Below are positions 41,692 to 51,146 of a stretch of 64,000 bases of DNA, one piece after another. Below the pieces are notes generated by a model. The model made no database searches and was not told the DNA's origin. It was given only the letters and a program-made list of their open reading frames with translations. A program made the position numbers and the translations under genes. Location of the stretch: assembly GCF_028693135.1 (NCBI RefSeq), contig NZ_JAQUVZ010000009.1, positions 1 through 64,000 of the forward strand, written 5' to 3'. The DNA is from Methanosarcina sp. Lineage in GTDB: Archaea; Halobacteriota; Methanosarcinia; Methanosarcinales; Methanosarcinaceae. Position 1 is the first letter of the stretch, and each line of letters opens with the position of its first letter.

Positions 41692-43198
41692 CCAGTAGTT
41701 CCGATTTACTGTAGTTCCGAATGACTACTCTCACTCATTTTCAATTTTTCCATAATAGTTCACAAGAAAAGCCTTCATTTCATTCCTCTGGAGTATATTG
41801 TTGATAATGTAATCTAAAAATTTCAGTATTGTAAAGTCCCTAAGTAAAATTTGTATATAGTCTCCACTAACCGATTTTATGTTTTTTTGATTATATCCTG
41901 ATATTTATATATCTCTTAATCGGGCGCGAAGCGCCCGACTTCTTTCTCGATTAAATTTCATTAAGTAATCCAGGAATAACTTGACTGGAATATTGCATAA
42001 TGACTCAATTCCATCTGTTACCGCTTTAATAATATCTTGATTAATTACTGATTTCATTTGATATGCTGTAATCTCAAGAACCGATTTTAAGACATTCAAA
42101 ATGTTATACATGATACATTGTATTACAAAAAATAGCGTCCTTGCAACAGGTGATTTAGAGCATGTTCGTATCTTAAAATCGTTTTTTACTCTATATCCAG
42201 TTTCTATATTCCATCTTTTTCTGTATTCTTCAGGTATTTGCTTTACGAATGTGTCTATCATACCCACTTTTTTATTTGTTGCAAATAGGATGTATCCTTT
42301 CTCCTGATCCCACATTGCTATAATGTTAAAAGTTGGTCCTCCTTCCAGAAACCGATATTCAAAAACAGTAGACGTATTTCCATTTTCTTTTGTGTGTTTC
42401 TCAAGTATGCCCTTTATTCTCTTGTTGGATTTAGCTGCAATTACGAAATCCAGTTTGTGTTCATCCATCTTTGAGATCACTTTCTTATTAAAAAATTCTC
42501 TATCCATGTATACAGTTCCCACTTTTACCCCCATATTTTCAATCCTTTCAAATAAAGAATCCATAAGAATCGAATAATCTTTGCTTAACCCATTGATATC
42601 AATAACATCAAATGTTAGCTTAGAATTTCCAATTATATCTAAAGTGCAGAAAGAATATCCCCATGAGGTTCCATTCTTTGGTTTGATTCCCCTTATCAAG
42701 GGAGTGTCTCTACTTCCATAATATGCCTTGTCGTGAAAGTCCACAGCTATGTCATGAACATTATTTTTAAGATTCATCATCTCAAAAATCTCATTATTTA
42801 TTTTTCGAAATGAAGAGAGTACATCTTCAGTGGAATTGGATTTGATGTAATTAAAAATAGTATCAGCTGAAGGAATTCTTAGATTAGGTATTTTGGACCT
42901 GAGATCATTACTTGCAGATTCAAGAGAATTGGAAGAAGATGTCGCCGCATGAAGTAAAACATTAAGAGTTTCTTGATAGCTATAATTTGCTTCAGCAGGT
43001 AAAGTTATTATATCAATGATGCTAAACAATTCAGAAGACACACCCAGTAAACTGGTTGTGTCTATGATCATGGGATCGTTTTTGGTTGGCATTGAAAATG
43101 AATTCCATGATCTATTAGAACTTTTTTTTGGGTTATTAAATATAGTTATAAATGTTCCAAATTCAAAGTTCGGAAATTGGGTTATTCGGAACTACTGG
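41692..43198 (-). mobile_element. IS4/ISH3-type insertion sequence with terminal inverted repeats
   Basis: A 1,507-base element. The 13-bp ends CCAGTAGTTCCGA (41692-41704) and TCGGAACTACTGG (43186-43198) are perfect inverted repeats. The four bases ACCG occur on both outer sides, a likely target duplication. It holds one transposase gene. It sits inside or beside a copy of the dispersed repeat (43199 onward), just upstream of the second NACHT gene. Confidence 0.85.
41905..43092 (-). CDS. IS4/ISH3-type transposase
   Basis: A 395-residue DDE transposase. Acid residues lie in IAVDFHDKAYYG (first D), VYMDREFFNKKVI (second D) and the YRKRWNIETGYRVKNDFK segment, which has the Y-x2-R-x3-E-x6-K signature of the IS4 group. 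The gene is full length and its frame intact, so the element may be active. The tail after the DDE domain is rich in hydrophobic helices (FFVIQCIMYNILNVLKSV). Start at 43092 (MPTKNDPMIIDTTSLL); no strong ribosome site, as usual for transposases. Confidence 0.9.
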   Translation of the reverse strand: MPTKNDPMIIDTTSLLGVSSELFSIIDIITLPAEANYSYQETLNVLLHAATSSSNSLESASNDLRSKIPNLRIPSADTIFNYIKSNSTEDVLSSFRKINNEIFEMMNLKNNVHDIAVDFHDKAYYGSRDTPLIRGIKPKNGTSWGYSFCTLDIIGNSKLTFDVIDINGLSKDYSILMDSLFERIENMGVKVGTVYMDREFFNKKVISKMDEHKLDFVIAAKSNKRIKGILEKHTKENGNTSTVFEYRFLEGGPTFNIIAMWDQEKGYILFATNKKVGMIDTFVKQIPEEYRKRWNIETGYRVKNDFKIRTCSKSPVARTLFFVIQCIMYNILNVLKSVLEITAYQMKSVINQDIIKAVTDGIESLCNIPVKLFLDYLMKFNRERSRALRARLRDI

Positions 43199-43420
43199 AC
43201 CGCTCCTAGCCCGCCCGAGTTTCGCTTTCCGAATTGCGCCTCGGGAATACGCGGTCCTTTTCTCTCCACTTCTTTTCGCTCAAGAGGACAAATTGATGGG
43301 TTATATCAGTGATCTGAGATCAAAAGGACTATCTTATAAGATTTCTGACCAGTACAACGATATTCGCTATACAAAACCGCTTTTGTCACGCTCGACGCAG
43401 GAGAGCGGTCTTTCCCGTAA
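43199..43420. repeat. Dispersed repeat element, copy 4 (inverted)
   Basis: Read on the minus strand it contains TCCTCTTGAGCG-AAAAG, AAAAGGACCGCGTATTCCC, CCGAGGCGCAATTCGG and, at the other end, GAAAGACCGCTCTCCTGCG, TCGAGCGTGACAAAA. This is the same set of blocks as at 1658-2062 and 19585-20065 in inverted orientation. It lies between the insertion sequence and the second NACHT gene. Confidence 0.75.
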
Positions 43421-43502
43421 AAAATAGAAAGAATTAATTTATATGGTTTCAATAAGGGAGCTGATCGAGAAGTAAAGAAGAAATGCTTTTGCCAATGAGG
43501 AT

Positions 43503-46500
43503 ATGATGGTTTTTTCAGAATTAGCTTTAGGCTTTCTTACTAACCTGATATATGATTCTTCCAAGAAAATCCCTAAAGAAATTTCTGATACTTACTCGAA
43601 AGTATATGATAAGGCGATTGAAGAGTTTTCAAATAAGCGTTGTAAATTGAATGGAATACAGATTGATACGTTTTTTCATCAGAAAAACGTGGAAATAGCA
43701 ATCGAAAAATACCTGAAAAACCCGGATAAGCTTGATTGTTCAAATATTTTAATTCAAGAGTTTTTTGATTTATTCAGCGAGGAAGATTTCTCCCGCGAAG
43801 ATACAGATTTAATCTTAAACACTTTTTTTGAAATCATAGATGCTGAGATCGAGAAATATCCTGAGCTTATAAAGTATCTTGACCATTATCTACTAAAACA
43901 AACATATCACAAAGTTCAGGAAATACATAAAATAGTTAATGAAAGTAAAGCGGATCAATGTAGCAAAGAATTAGATACAGATTTCGAGGAATCAATAAAG
44001 AAATACCTGAGTAAGACAATAAATGAACATATAGAAATCAGCGAAATATATACTGAACTTTCAGCTAAAAAGATCTTACCAACAAATCTCAAATTTGGCA
44101 ATGAGAACAATTATAAAAATCAAAGGGATGGGAAAGACGATAAAAAGCAAGAGTTTGGAATTCTTGAACTTGTAGCAAAAGAAGAAAAGTTGATCATTTC
44201 AGGAGAATCTGGTTCTGGAAAAACAACTACGCTTAGATGGCTGAACTGTACCTTTGCCACAAAATATCTAGAAAGGAAAGAAGGTAGTATTCCTTTGTAT
44301 ATTGAACTTAATTCATATACAAGAGACTCATTTTTTGATTATTTTAAATTGCAGATTAAGAAAAAAGGTTTGTCTGAAATCACTCTCGAAACTCTCTTAG
44401 AAGAAAAATTAATCATTCTACTCGATGGTTATGATCTGCTCCTACCTACCGAAAAATTCTTCCCCTATGATGAAATTTCCAATTTTATCGCCAGATACAG
44501 CAACTGCAAATTTGTTATTTCGTCAAGATCCGGCTTTTTTGAATATTTAAGAAATGATTTCAAAGTAGTAGAGTTAGAAAAACTTACCGATGAAAAAATT
44601 GAGATATTCATAGAAAAACGTGTTATAGACAGGGAACTAAAAGTAATTTTAATAAATAATATTCTAAATGACCAGCAATTAAAATCTCTAATTACAAATC
44701 CTATGTTACTTCACCTTGCGATTGAAGTAACAAAGGATAGAAAAGACAGAAAGGAAGATTTACTTCCCTCAAATCGTTCAGAATTATATAATGCCTTTGT
44801 CTCCGGCCTCTTTTTTCATTATGAACGGACAAAAGGGAAAACTCTTTGTGCCAACCGAGTACAGATAAAAAATGCTCTTAAGGAATTATATTTTAAACTT
44901 CAATGTTGGAAAAAGGTTTCATGCGAGTATGATAAAGCCTTGGAAATTATCACAAAGCATACTAAAGATTCCAAATTCGAAGAAAAAACTCCTCAGTGCA
45001 TCTTAGAAGATTGCTTCAAGCTCGGGCTTTTAGTAAAAAAAGATTCTAACATTAAAGGTTTAGAAGTTGAATATGGAATTCATCAATCTTTTCAAGAATA
45101 TTTCTCAGCCTTAAAGCTAAAAGAGCTTTTTGAAAATGGATTTGACATCTCTAAAGCTTTCAGTCATCCCAGATGGGAAGAAGTTGTAATATTTACCTCT
45201 GAAATGATTGAATCTGCTGATGAATATATCAATTCAATAATTCTAAATGAAGAACTATATCTAGCCTCTAAATGTGGGAAAAAGATAAGTTATGAAACAA
45301 AAGAAAAGCTTTGTTCCTTACTTGTCGAGAAACTGAACTCGCAGTTCATGTTGGAAAAAAGAAGATCTATTGAGAGTTTAGGATTGCTTGGAACTGTATC
45401 TATAGACATACTCTCTGAAGTGCTCAAGTACGGGGAAAAAGATTTACAGTGGAAAGCAGCAGAAGCATTGGGAAAGACAAAATCTGAAAAAGCAGTGGAG
45501 CCATTAATAAATGCATTAAAAAATCAAGATGGGCTTGTGCAACGGTGTGCAGCAGAAGCACTAGGAGAAATAAAGTCTAAAAAGGTAGTAGACGTATTGA
45601 TATCTTTTTTAAAAGATGAAAATCTTTTAATGCGACGGGGAGCAGCGAAAGCATTAGGAAAAATGAAATCTGAAAAAGCAATTGGGCCGCTTATAAACTC
45701 ACTGAAAGATGGAGATAATTTCGTGCGATGGGATGTGGAAAATGCACTTGGTGAGATAAAATCTAAAAAAGCAGTAGATCCATTAATAAATTTACTGAAA
45801 GATGAAAATATTTTTATGCGATGGGGAGCGGCAGAAGTATTAGGAAAAATGAAGTGCGAGAAAGCAGTTAAACCACTTATAAATTTATTGAAGGATGATA
45901 TTTACGTTGTAAGATGGGGAGCAGCGGAAGCATTAGGAGAAATAAAAAAGGAGCGTGCAGTGAAACCATTAATTAATGCGCTTAATGATAAAGATTATGT
46001 ATTGAGTAAACCAGATGAAGATTTTGTTGTTAGATGGAGCGCATCAATGGCACTCGGGAACATAAGGTCTGAAAAAGCGGTAGAACCATTGATAAGCTTG
46101 TTAAAAGATGAAAATTTCAATGTACAATGGTGTGCAGTAAGCGCGCTCGGGGAAATGCGGTCTGAAAAAGCAGCGGAGCCACTGATAACTGCACTAAGGG
46201 ATAAGAACTCCATTATGAAAGTAAATATCATAGTAGCTATCATAGATGCATTAGGAAAGATAAAGTCTAAAAAAGCAGTGGAGCCACTAATAGATTCACT
46301 AAAAGACAAAAACACAACAGTAAAAAAGGCAGCATCAGACGCATTAGGAAGCATAAGATCCGAAAAAGCAGTAGAACCACTAGTAAACATGTTAAACGAT
46401 CAAGACACAGAATTAAGAGAGAAAGTAGTAAATGCACTATGGGAGATAAATTCCAAAAAAGCAATTGAGCCTCTAGTAAATAAACTAAAAGATGAAAATT

Positions 46501-47261
46501 CTAACATTCGACAGATAGCAGTAAAAGCACTAGGAATAGGTAGGAATGAAAAAGCAATTGAGCTACTGATAAATACGTTGGAAGACAAGGATGAAGAAGT
46601 GAGAAAAGTAGCTGCAGATACTTTGGGTAAGGTTAGTACTCCTGAAAATAAAAACCGTCTGCGTAATTTACTAAACTCAGACAATGAATTTTTGGTAAAC
46701 ACAGCGTACGAAATACTCCATGAAATCGAGAGAAAACAAAAATCAGAACCTATTTTGTTTGAAGATCTCAAGAAAAGAAGCAAAATAACTCCAAAATTTG
46801 GTATATTCGTCAGTTCGGTGCAAAAGGAACTTGAAAACGAACGTGTAATCATTCAGGATCTTGTAGAAAACGATCCTTTCTTATCGGCAGATTATACTTC
46901 TTTGCTCTACGAGTATGAACCAGCTTCTCCAGAAAAAACATTGGATGGTTGTTTGAACGCCCTTAATGGCTGTCAGGTTTATCTGCTCATCGTCGGGATG
47001 AAATACGGCACTCTTGTAGGAGAAATTTCGATTACTCATAGAGAATACCGCTATGCAAAGGAGAAAGGCTTTCCTATTCTTGTTTTCATTAAAGGAGAAC
47101 GAAACATAGAACGTGAGCAGGGAACTGAAGCCTTGCTCAGAGAAATTGAATCTGACGACTTCAAGTACAAGAGATTCAGGAATGTCATTGAGCTCAAAAA
47201 TGAAGTTAATGAATCCCTGAAAAAACTACTTCGGGACGAAGACAAATTCTTAAAAATCTAA
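43503..47261 (+). CDS. NACHT NTPase with HEAT repeats and C-terminal DUF4062 domain
   Basis: A 1252-residue STAND protein in four parts. An N-terminal helical domain (1 to about 185) of a type often found before NACHT modules; the NACHT NTPase with Walker A GESGSGKTTTLRWL near 234-247, Walker B LIILLDGYDLL and FVISSRSGF; about 13 HEAT units (about 635-1085, consensus KAVEPLINxLKDENxxVRWGAAxALGEIKSE); and a C-terminal DUF4062 domain (about 1098-1250) with KFGIFVSSVQKELENER, LIVGMKYG and THREYRYAKEKGFPILVF. DUF4062 resembles TIR/nucleoside-deoxyribosyltransferase folds and occurs in conflict proteins. Expected role: the HEAT region senses an invader, NTP-driven assembly triggers the DUF4062 effector. 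Defence function is inferred. Confidence 0.9.
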   Translation: MMVFSELALGFLTNLIYDSSKKIPKEISDTYSKVYDKAIEEFSNKRCKLNGIQIDTFFHQKNVEIAIEKYLKNPDKLDCSNILIQEFFDLFSEEDFSREDTDLILNTFFEIIDAEIEKYPELIKYLDHYLLKQTYHKVQEIHKIVNESKADQCSKELDTDFEESIKKYLSKTINEHIEISEIYTELSAKKILPTNLKFGNENNYKNQRDGKDDKKQEFGILELVAKEEKLIISGESGSGKTTTLRWLNCTFATKYLERKEGSIPLYIELNSYTRDSFFDYFKLQIKKKGLSEITLETLLEEKLIILLDGYDLLLPTEKFFPYDEISNFIARYSNCKFVISSRSGFFEYLRNDFKVVELEKLTDEKIEIFIEKRVIDRELKVILINNILNDQQLKSLITNPMLLHLAIEVTKDRKDRKEDLLPSNRSELYNAFVSGLFFHYERTKGKTLCANRVQIKNALKELYFKLQCWKKVSCEYDKALEIITKHTKDSKFEEKTPQCILEDCFKLGLLVKKDSNIKGLEVEYGIHQSFQEYFSALKLKELFENGFDISKAFSHPRWEEVVIFTSEMIESADEYINSIILNEELYLASKCGKKISYETKEKLCSLLVEKLNSQFMLEKRRSIESLGLLGTVSIDILSEVLKYGEKDLQWKAAEALGKTKSEKAVEPLINALKNQDGLVQRCAAEALGEIKSKKVVDVLISFLKDENLLMRRGAAKALGKMKSEKAIGPLINSLKDGDNFVRWDVENALGEIKSKKAVDPLINLLKDENIFMRWGAAEVLGKMKCEKAVKPLINLLKDDIYVVRWGAAEALGEIKKERAVKPLINALNDKDYVLSKPDEDFVVRWSASMALGNIRSEKAVEPLISLLKDENFNVQWCAVSALGEMRSEKAAEPLITALRDKNSIMKVNIIVAIIDALGKIKSKKAVEPLIDSLKDKNTTVKKAASDALGSIRSEKAVEPLVNMLNDQDTELREKVVNALWEINSKKAIEPLVNKLKDENSNIRQIAVKALGIGRNEKAIELLINTLEDKDEEVRKVAADTLGKVSTPENKNRLRNLLNSDNEFLVNTAYEILHEIERKQKSEPILFEDLKKRSKITPKFGIFVSSVQKELENERVIIQDLVENDPFLSADYTSLLYEYEPASPEKTLDGCLNALNGCQVYLLIVGMKYGTLVGEISITHREYRYAKEKGFPILVFIKGERNIEREQGTEALLREIESDDFKYKRFRNVIELKNEVNESLKKLLRDEDKFLKI

Positions 47262-47281
47262 TTTCATGTTCACGCATTCCA

Positions 47282-47343
47282 TCAATTCCGTATCCTCATG
47301 CTTATACGCCGGCGCACAGCAGCAGAGAATTTTCAGCTCCTTT
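47282..47343 (-). pseudogene. Fragment of a cupin gene 3' end
   Basis: Read leftwards it encodes KELKILCCCAPAY then KHEDTEL, almost the same as the last 20 codons of the cupin gene at 51147-51512. It lies downstream of pilin-like gene 1 and shows that the cupin-pilin block was duplicated and then cut down. Confidence 0.7.
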
Positions 47344-47437
47344 TCGGAGAATAAAAGTCCTGAGCCTTTTCCCTGGAAAGGCCCCTTCCTCGGCTCCAAA
47401 GACAGCAGGAAAGGGCGTTTCATTTTCATTCACCATA

Positions 47438-48835
47438 TTACAAAGGGTACTTTACAGTCCCAGCTTTTGTTATATTATCCCATGTGTACGGGGGGTAAGT
47501 TACCCCATTCACCGTAAAGGTGAACGTTAATGTACCACTGTTGTAGTCTACATTTTTTAATACCAAGGGATCTGTCCTCCCTTCGTCGTCCGTTTTCTGT
47601 TTATCAAACGTTTTACTGGCTGCACCGCTCCAGTTGCCGGAAACTTCTGCATTTTCGACCGGAGCATCTTTGTTGTCAAGGATGGTTACAACAGCAGTTG
47701 CGGTAACCTTATTACCTCCACCATTTACGCTTGTTGTAACATTCACACTCCCAATGTGGATGAGATCTCCCTGAGGAACTACAGGAGCGGGTGATTTTTT
47801 GACAATGCAGGGAATATATACCGCAATGTAGTCGATGTGAATGTAATGCATATGACCGTTTCCGGGAATTTTTGCAAATATAGAGACGTTGAGGTTTTCA
47901 AGGTCTTCAGTGGTTGTAATATAGGGCAAATCGAACTCATCTTCAATGTACGTTATTCCATTGTAATTATACATTTTCATATTTTTATCAAAGAGGACAT
48001 GTTCACAGGAAGTTCCGCTTGTCTGGTCCCGTACCTCTAACTTGCCCCACCTAAATGAGTTATCATGTTTTGCATAAACAACTTTGATCTTTGCACCGGA
48101 AATGTTGAGATGTTCATAATCCAAGAACGTGGCTCCGAAAGACTCGAGCACTGATTTATTAAGCCCAAATTCAAAGTATTCACAGGTTGAAGCAGCATTA
48201 TTAGGGTAATATGTTGTGTATTTGTCGTCATCTATCTTCTGAACGTCATCGAGACATGCGGATCCATCAACACTTTTTGTGGACGTGGAATTGTCGAGTG
48301 CAAGAAGCTGGGGCGGAACCCATATGCCTCCTTCATCGTACTCTTCTCCTGGAATTTCATCATCAAGGTAAATAGAAGGAATAAAAGACTTCTGGATCAC
48401 CTGTTTAGAAGGAGTGTGTATGAAGAATATGGTTAAGTCCTCATCGCGGTTTTCGAGATCAAGGCCACACATTTCCGACACATTAATCGAAATGTATTCC
48501 CCCAGATCCCAGTACCCATTATCCCCACATTGTTCAGTAAGCTTGCTGGATAGATTTTCCCCGTTTATAACATACTCTGTACTATCCGACTGCAGAACAA
48601 GTTTAAATTCTTTGATGGGAACCGGTTTGCCCCCATTATTAAAGAGAACGACTGTGTCGTTGAATGGATCAAGTTGTTCATAAAAGTCAATATGAGGGAC
48701 TTCTGAAGGTTTTGATTCAGACAACACAAACGTGCCAATTGATGTCATCACTATAATAATGACGATAGTCAGAAGCACCTCGCCCAATACCTCTGAAACT
48801 GCACACTCGTTATGTATAAATTTTTTTGAATACAC
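47438..48835 (-). CDS. Archaeal type IV pilin-like secreted protein 1
   Basis: A 465-residue protein with a class III-like pilin signal: short basic start, then NECAVSEVLGEVLLTIVIIIV, in which cleavage before AVSEV would expose the hydrophobic assembly helix. The rest is a large extracellular beta-rich part with DPFNDTVVLFNNGGKPVPI (typical of this pilin family), many Asp/Asn residues, a few cysteines (possible disulfides) and a C-terminal Ig/CARDB-like domain (IHIGSVNVTTSVNGGGNK onward, about 380-460). It is much longer than usual pilins, so it may be an adhesin or minor tip pilin. The start is a GTG at 48835. Confidence 0.85.
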   Translation of the reverse strand: MYSKKFIHNECAVSEVLGEVLLTIVIIIVMTSIGTFVLSESKPSEVPHIDFYEQLDPFNDTVVLFNNGGKPVPIKEFKLVLQSDSTEYVINGENLSSKLTEQCGDNGYWDLGEYISINVSEMCGLDLENRDEDLTIFFIHTPSKQVIQKSFIPSIYLDDEIPGEEYDEGGIWVPPQLLALDNSTSTKSVDGSACLDDVQKIDDDKYTTYYPNNAASTCEYFEFGLNKSVLESFGATFLDYEHLNISGAKIKVVYAKHDNSFRWGKLEVRDQTSGTSCEHVLFDKNMKMYNYNGITYIEDEFDLPYITTTEDLENLNVSIFAKIPGNGHMHYIHIDYIAVYIPCIVKKSPAPVVPQGDLIHIGSVNVTTSVNGGGNKVTATAVVTILDNKDAPVENAEVSGNWSGAASKTFDKQKTDDEGRTDPLVLKNVDYNSGTLTFTFTVNGVTYPPYTWDNITKAGTVKYPL

Positions 48836-48837
48836 CC

Positions 48838-49145
48838 TAACATACCCCTGTTCCGTAGAAAAAGCTTACATAGCATGTTTATAAGATTATTGAACCCCGA
48901 TTAATTCAGATGACATAAATATAGATGCACTAGTACATAAACAATTTGTTAACAATGTAAAAGCAGGAAACTGTTGAATTCGTGCAGTACTAATGCCCGC
49001 GAAAAAATTCGTTTATTTCGAGGAATCGGGACAGGAAAGCACAGTAATTACTTTACCCAGCTGGAAAAACCAAACACATATGCGTTGAGGCTGCGGCAAA
49101 CAAGATATGCTTCCGGAATACCTTATCAACAGGGTTCAACTGTCA
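48838..49145 (-). promoter_or_regulatory. Conserved upstream region of pilin-like gene 1
   Basis: About 300 non-coding bases upstream of the gene, matched by 50762-51055 upstream of gene 2. Blocks such as GGAATCGGGACA, AAGCACA-TAATTAC and GGCTGGAAAAACC are kept although the surrounding DNA has diverged. It likely holds promoter and control sites, or a leader RNA. Confidence 0.45.
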
Positions 49146-49347
49146 AAAAAGAAAAACGTAATCTAAAAACACTGGTTATAGGAATTTGCTCAAGTTATTC
49201 AGGAAAAAGAAGTTGAATTGAGTCAAAGTATTCATTTTTAATTTATATCTCCATTCATTTATAATTTAGTTCAGTAATTGGAAAAACCCCTTCCTCGGCT
49301 CCGAAGATATCAGGAAGGGGTAGTTCACTTTCATTCACCATATTACA

Positions 49348-49686
49348 TTAAGGGTAAGCTACCATCCAGGGTACCGTATTTCCATCCCATGTGTATGAGT
49401 CATGCGTAACATCATTCACATAAAAGGTGAACGTTAATGCAGTTCCTGTGTATTTTACCTCATTTGAATAAACCATCACTGTCCCTGCATTTTCCGTTTT
49501 CTGATTAGAAAACGTATCACTGGCTTCACCGCTCCAGTAGCCGGAAACTTTAGCATCTTCGACCGGATTATTGTTGTTGTCAAGGATGGTCACAACTGCA
49601 ACACCCTTAACTTTACCACTGTTTCCCTTTACGCTTGTTGTAACATTCACATCCCCAATGTGGATGAGGTTTTCCTGAGGAGCCAC
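49348..49686 (-). pseudogene. C-terminal part of pilin-like gene 2, cut off by an in-frame stop
   Basis: These 112 codons continue the frame of the gene at 49696-50760 after a single TAA (49696-49698). They encode the Ig-like domain NLIHIGDVNVTTSVKGNSGK to SYTWDGNTVPWMVAYP, aligned with residues 370-463 of gene 1. There is no ribosome site, so it is probably not made on its own. Confidence 0.75.
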
Positions 49687-49695
49687 AGGAGCGGA

Positions 49696-50760
49696 TTATA
49701 TTTTGCCACTACTGGGAATATATACCGCAATGTAGTCGACGCTAAGGTCATGCTTACCGCTTTGTCCATGATTTGCCTGTGCAAGTATAGAGACATTGAG
49801 GTTCTCAAGGTCCCTGTAATTTGTGATGTGGGGCAAATCGAATACTTCATCAGCATACTCTTTTTTGTGTTCAGGGAGGTCATATTCATAGAATTTCCCT
49901 TCCGTTTGATCCCAGACCCGTAGCTTAATCCATTTAAATGAATGGTCGTGCCCACTATAAATCACTTTGATCTTTACATCGGAAATGTCGAGAGTTTTAT
50001 AATTAGAACGCATGACCCCGAAATTCGAAAACGTGACCCCGAAAGACTCGAGCACTGATTCATTCATCCCGAACTCGAAATACTCATACATTGAAGCTTC
50101 TTCATTCGGATAATAAGTTGTAAAACCGCCTCCTATTTTTTGGACGTCGTCGAGGCATGCAGACCCTTTATCGCCTTTGGGAGACTCAGAATTGTCGAGT
50201 GCAAGAAGCCGGGGCGAGATCCATATAGACCCTCCTGTGTACCAGTCTCTTGCAATGCGGTCATTGGGAGTCAGGATATCATCATCAAGGTAAATAGAAG
50301 GAATAAAAGCCTTCTGGATCACTTGTTTAGAAGGAGTGTGTATGAAGAATACGGTAAAGTCTTCATCGCGGTTTTCGAGATCAAGACCGCACATGTCCGC
50401 CACGTTAACAGAAATGTATTCCCCCAAATCCCAGAACCCATTATCCCCATATTCTTCAATAAGCTGGCCGGATAGCTCTTCCCCATTTATGACATACTTT
50501 GTACTTCCCGACTGCAGAACAAGTTTAAAGTCCTGGAGGAAAACCGGTTCACCCCCATTATTAAAGAGAACGATTGTGTCGTTGAATGGATCAACTTGTT
50601 CATAAAAGTCAATATGCGGGGTGTGTGAATGTTTTGCTTCAGCCAACACAACCACGCTAATTGACGCCATCATTATAATAGTAATGAAAGTCAGAAGCAC
50701 CTGGCCCAATACTTCCGAAACCGCATACTCATTAAGTCTAAATTTTTTTAAATATACCAT
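49696..50760 (-). CDS. Archaeal type IV pilin-like secreted protein 2, truncated
   Basis: A 354-residue paralogue of the pilin-like gene at 47438. It has the same signal (NEYAVSEVLGQVLLTFITIIM), the DPFNDTIVLFNNGGEPVFL block, the GDNGFWDLGEYISVNV-MCGLDLENRDED block and the STHTPSKQVIQ-type strand. It stops at TAA where gene 1 goes on into the Ig-like domain; the sequence beyond stays in frame and homologous. So it is either a nonsense-mutated copy or a natural version without the last domain. The TAA is not the pyrrolysine codon, so readthrough by that route is excluded. Confidence 0.8.
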   Translation of the reverse strand: MVYLKKFRLNEYAVSEVLGQVLLTFITIIMMASISVVVLAEAKHSHTPHIDFYEQVDPFNDTIVLFNNGGEPVFLQDFKLVLQSGSTKYVINGEELSGQLIEEYGDNGFWDLGEYISVNVADMCGLDLENRDEDFTVFFIHTPSKQVIQKAFIPSIYLDDDILTPNDRIARDWYTGGSIWISPRLLALDNSESPKGDKGSACLDDVQKIGGGFTTYYPNEEASMYEYFEFGMNESVLESFGVTFSNFGVMRSNYKTLDISDVKIKVIYSGHDHSFKWIKLRVWDQTEGKFYEYDLPEHKKEYADEVFDLPHITNYRDLENLNVSILAQANHGQSGKHDLSVDYIAVYIPSSGKI

Positions 50761-50761
50761 A

Positions 50762-51055
50762 GCAGACCCCCATATATAAGAAGAAGCTTACTAAGCATGT
50801 TTTTAAGAAAATCGAACCCCGAATAAATTTGTTAATATAAAAATGGATGTTTGAATACATAAACTATTTGTTAACAATGTTAACCCGGGAAACTGTTGAC
50901 CTGTTGCATTACTCATGCCGGTGCCGAGATTCGTTCCACCTAAGGAATCGGGACAAGAAAGCACAATAATTACGTTTCCCGGCTGGAAAAACCAAAAACA
51001 TCTACTTTGGGGCTGCGGCAAACAAAATGTGTTTCCGGAATACCTTATCTACCCA
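50762..51055 (-). promoter_or_regulatory. Conserved upstream region of pilin-like gene 2
   Basis: Counterpart of 48838-49145, with the same ordered blocks (ACATAAACTATTTGTTAACAATGT, GGAATCGGGACAAGAAAGCACA, GGCTGGAAAAACC, GGCTGCGGCAAACAA). See the separate observation. Confidence 0.45.
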
Positions 51056-51146
51056 TTAGAAAAAATTAGAAATCACTTAACAGGAATTTATTGATCTGTT
51101 GATTCTTATTGATCTGTTGATTCTTATTGATCTGTTGATTCTTTTA

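Larger units (their letters stand above)
47380..51055. repeat. Tandem duplication of a pilin-gene block, about 1.8 kb per unit
   Basis: Unit 1 spans about 47380-49145 and unit 2 about 49285-51055. Homology covers the downstream hairpin (CCCCTTCCTCGGCTCC at 47388 and 49286), the pilin-like gene, and about 290 bases upstream (GTTTATAAGA/GTTTTTAAGA, ACATAAAC-ATTTGTTAACAATGT, GGAATCGGGACA, GGCTGGAAAAACC, GGCTGCGGCAAACAA, TTCCGGAATACCTTATC). Divergence at about a fifth of positions marks it as old. Confidence 0.8.

Noticed and set aside
49690-49700. Readthrough of the pilin stop as pyrrolysine
   Set aside because: The codon is TAA; pyrrolysine in Methanosarcina is read from TAG.
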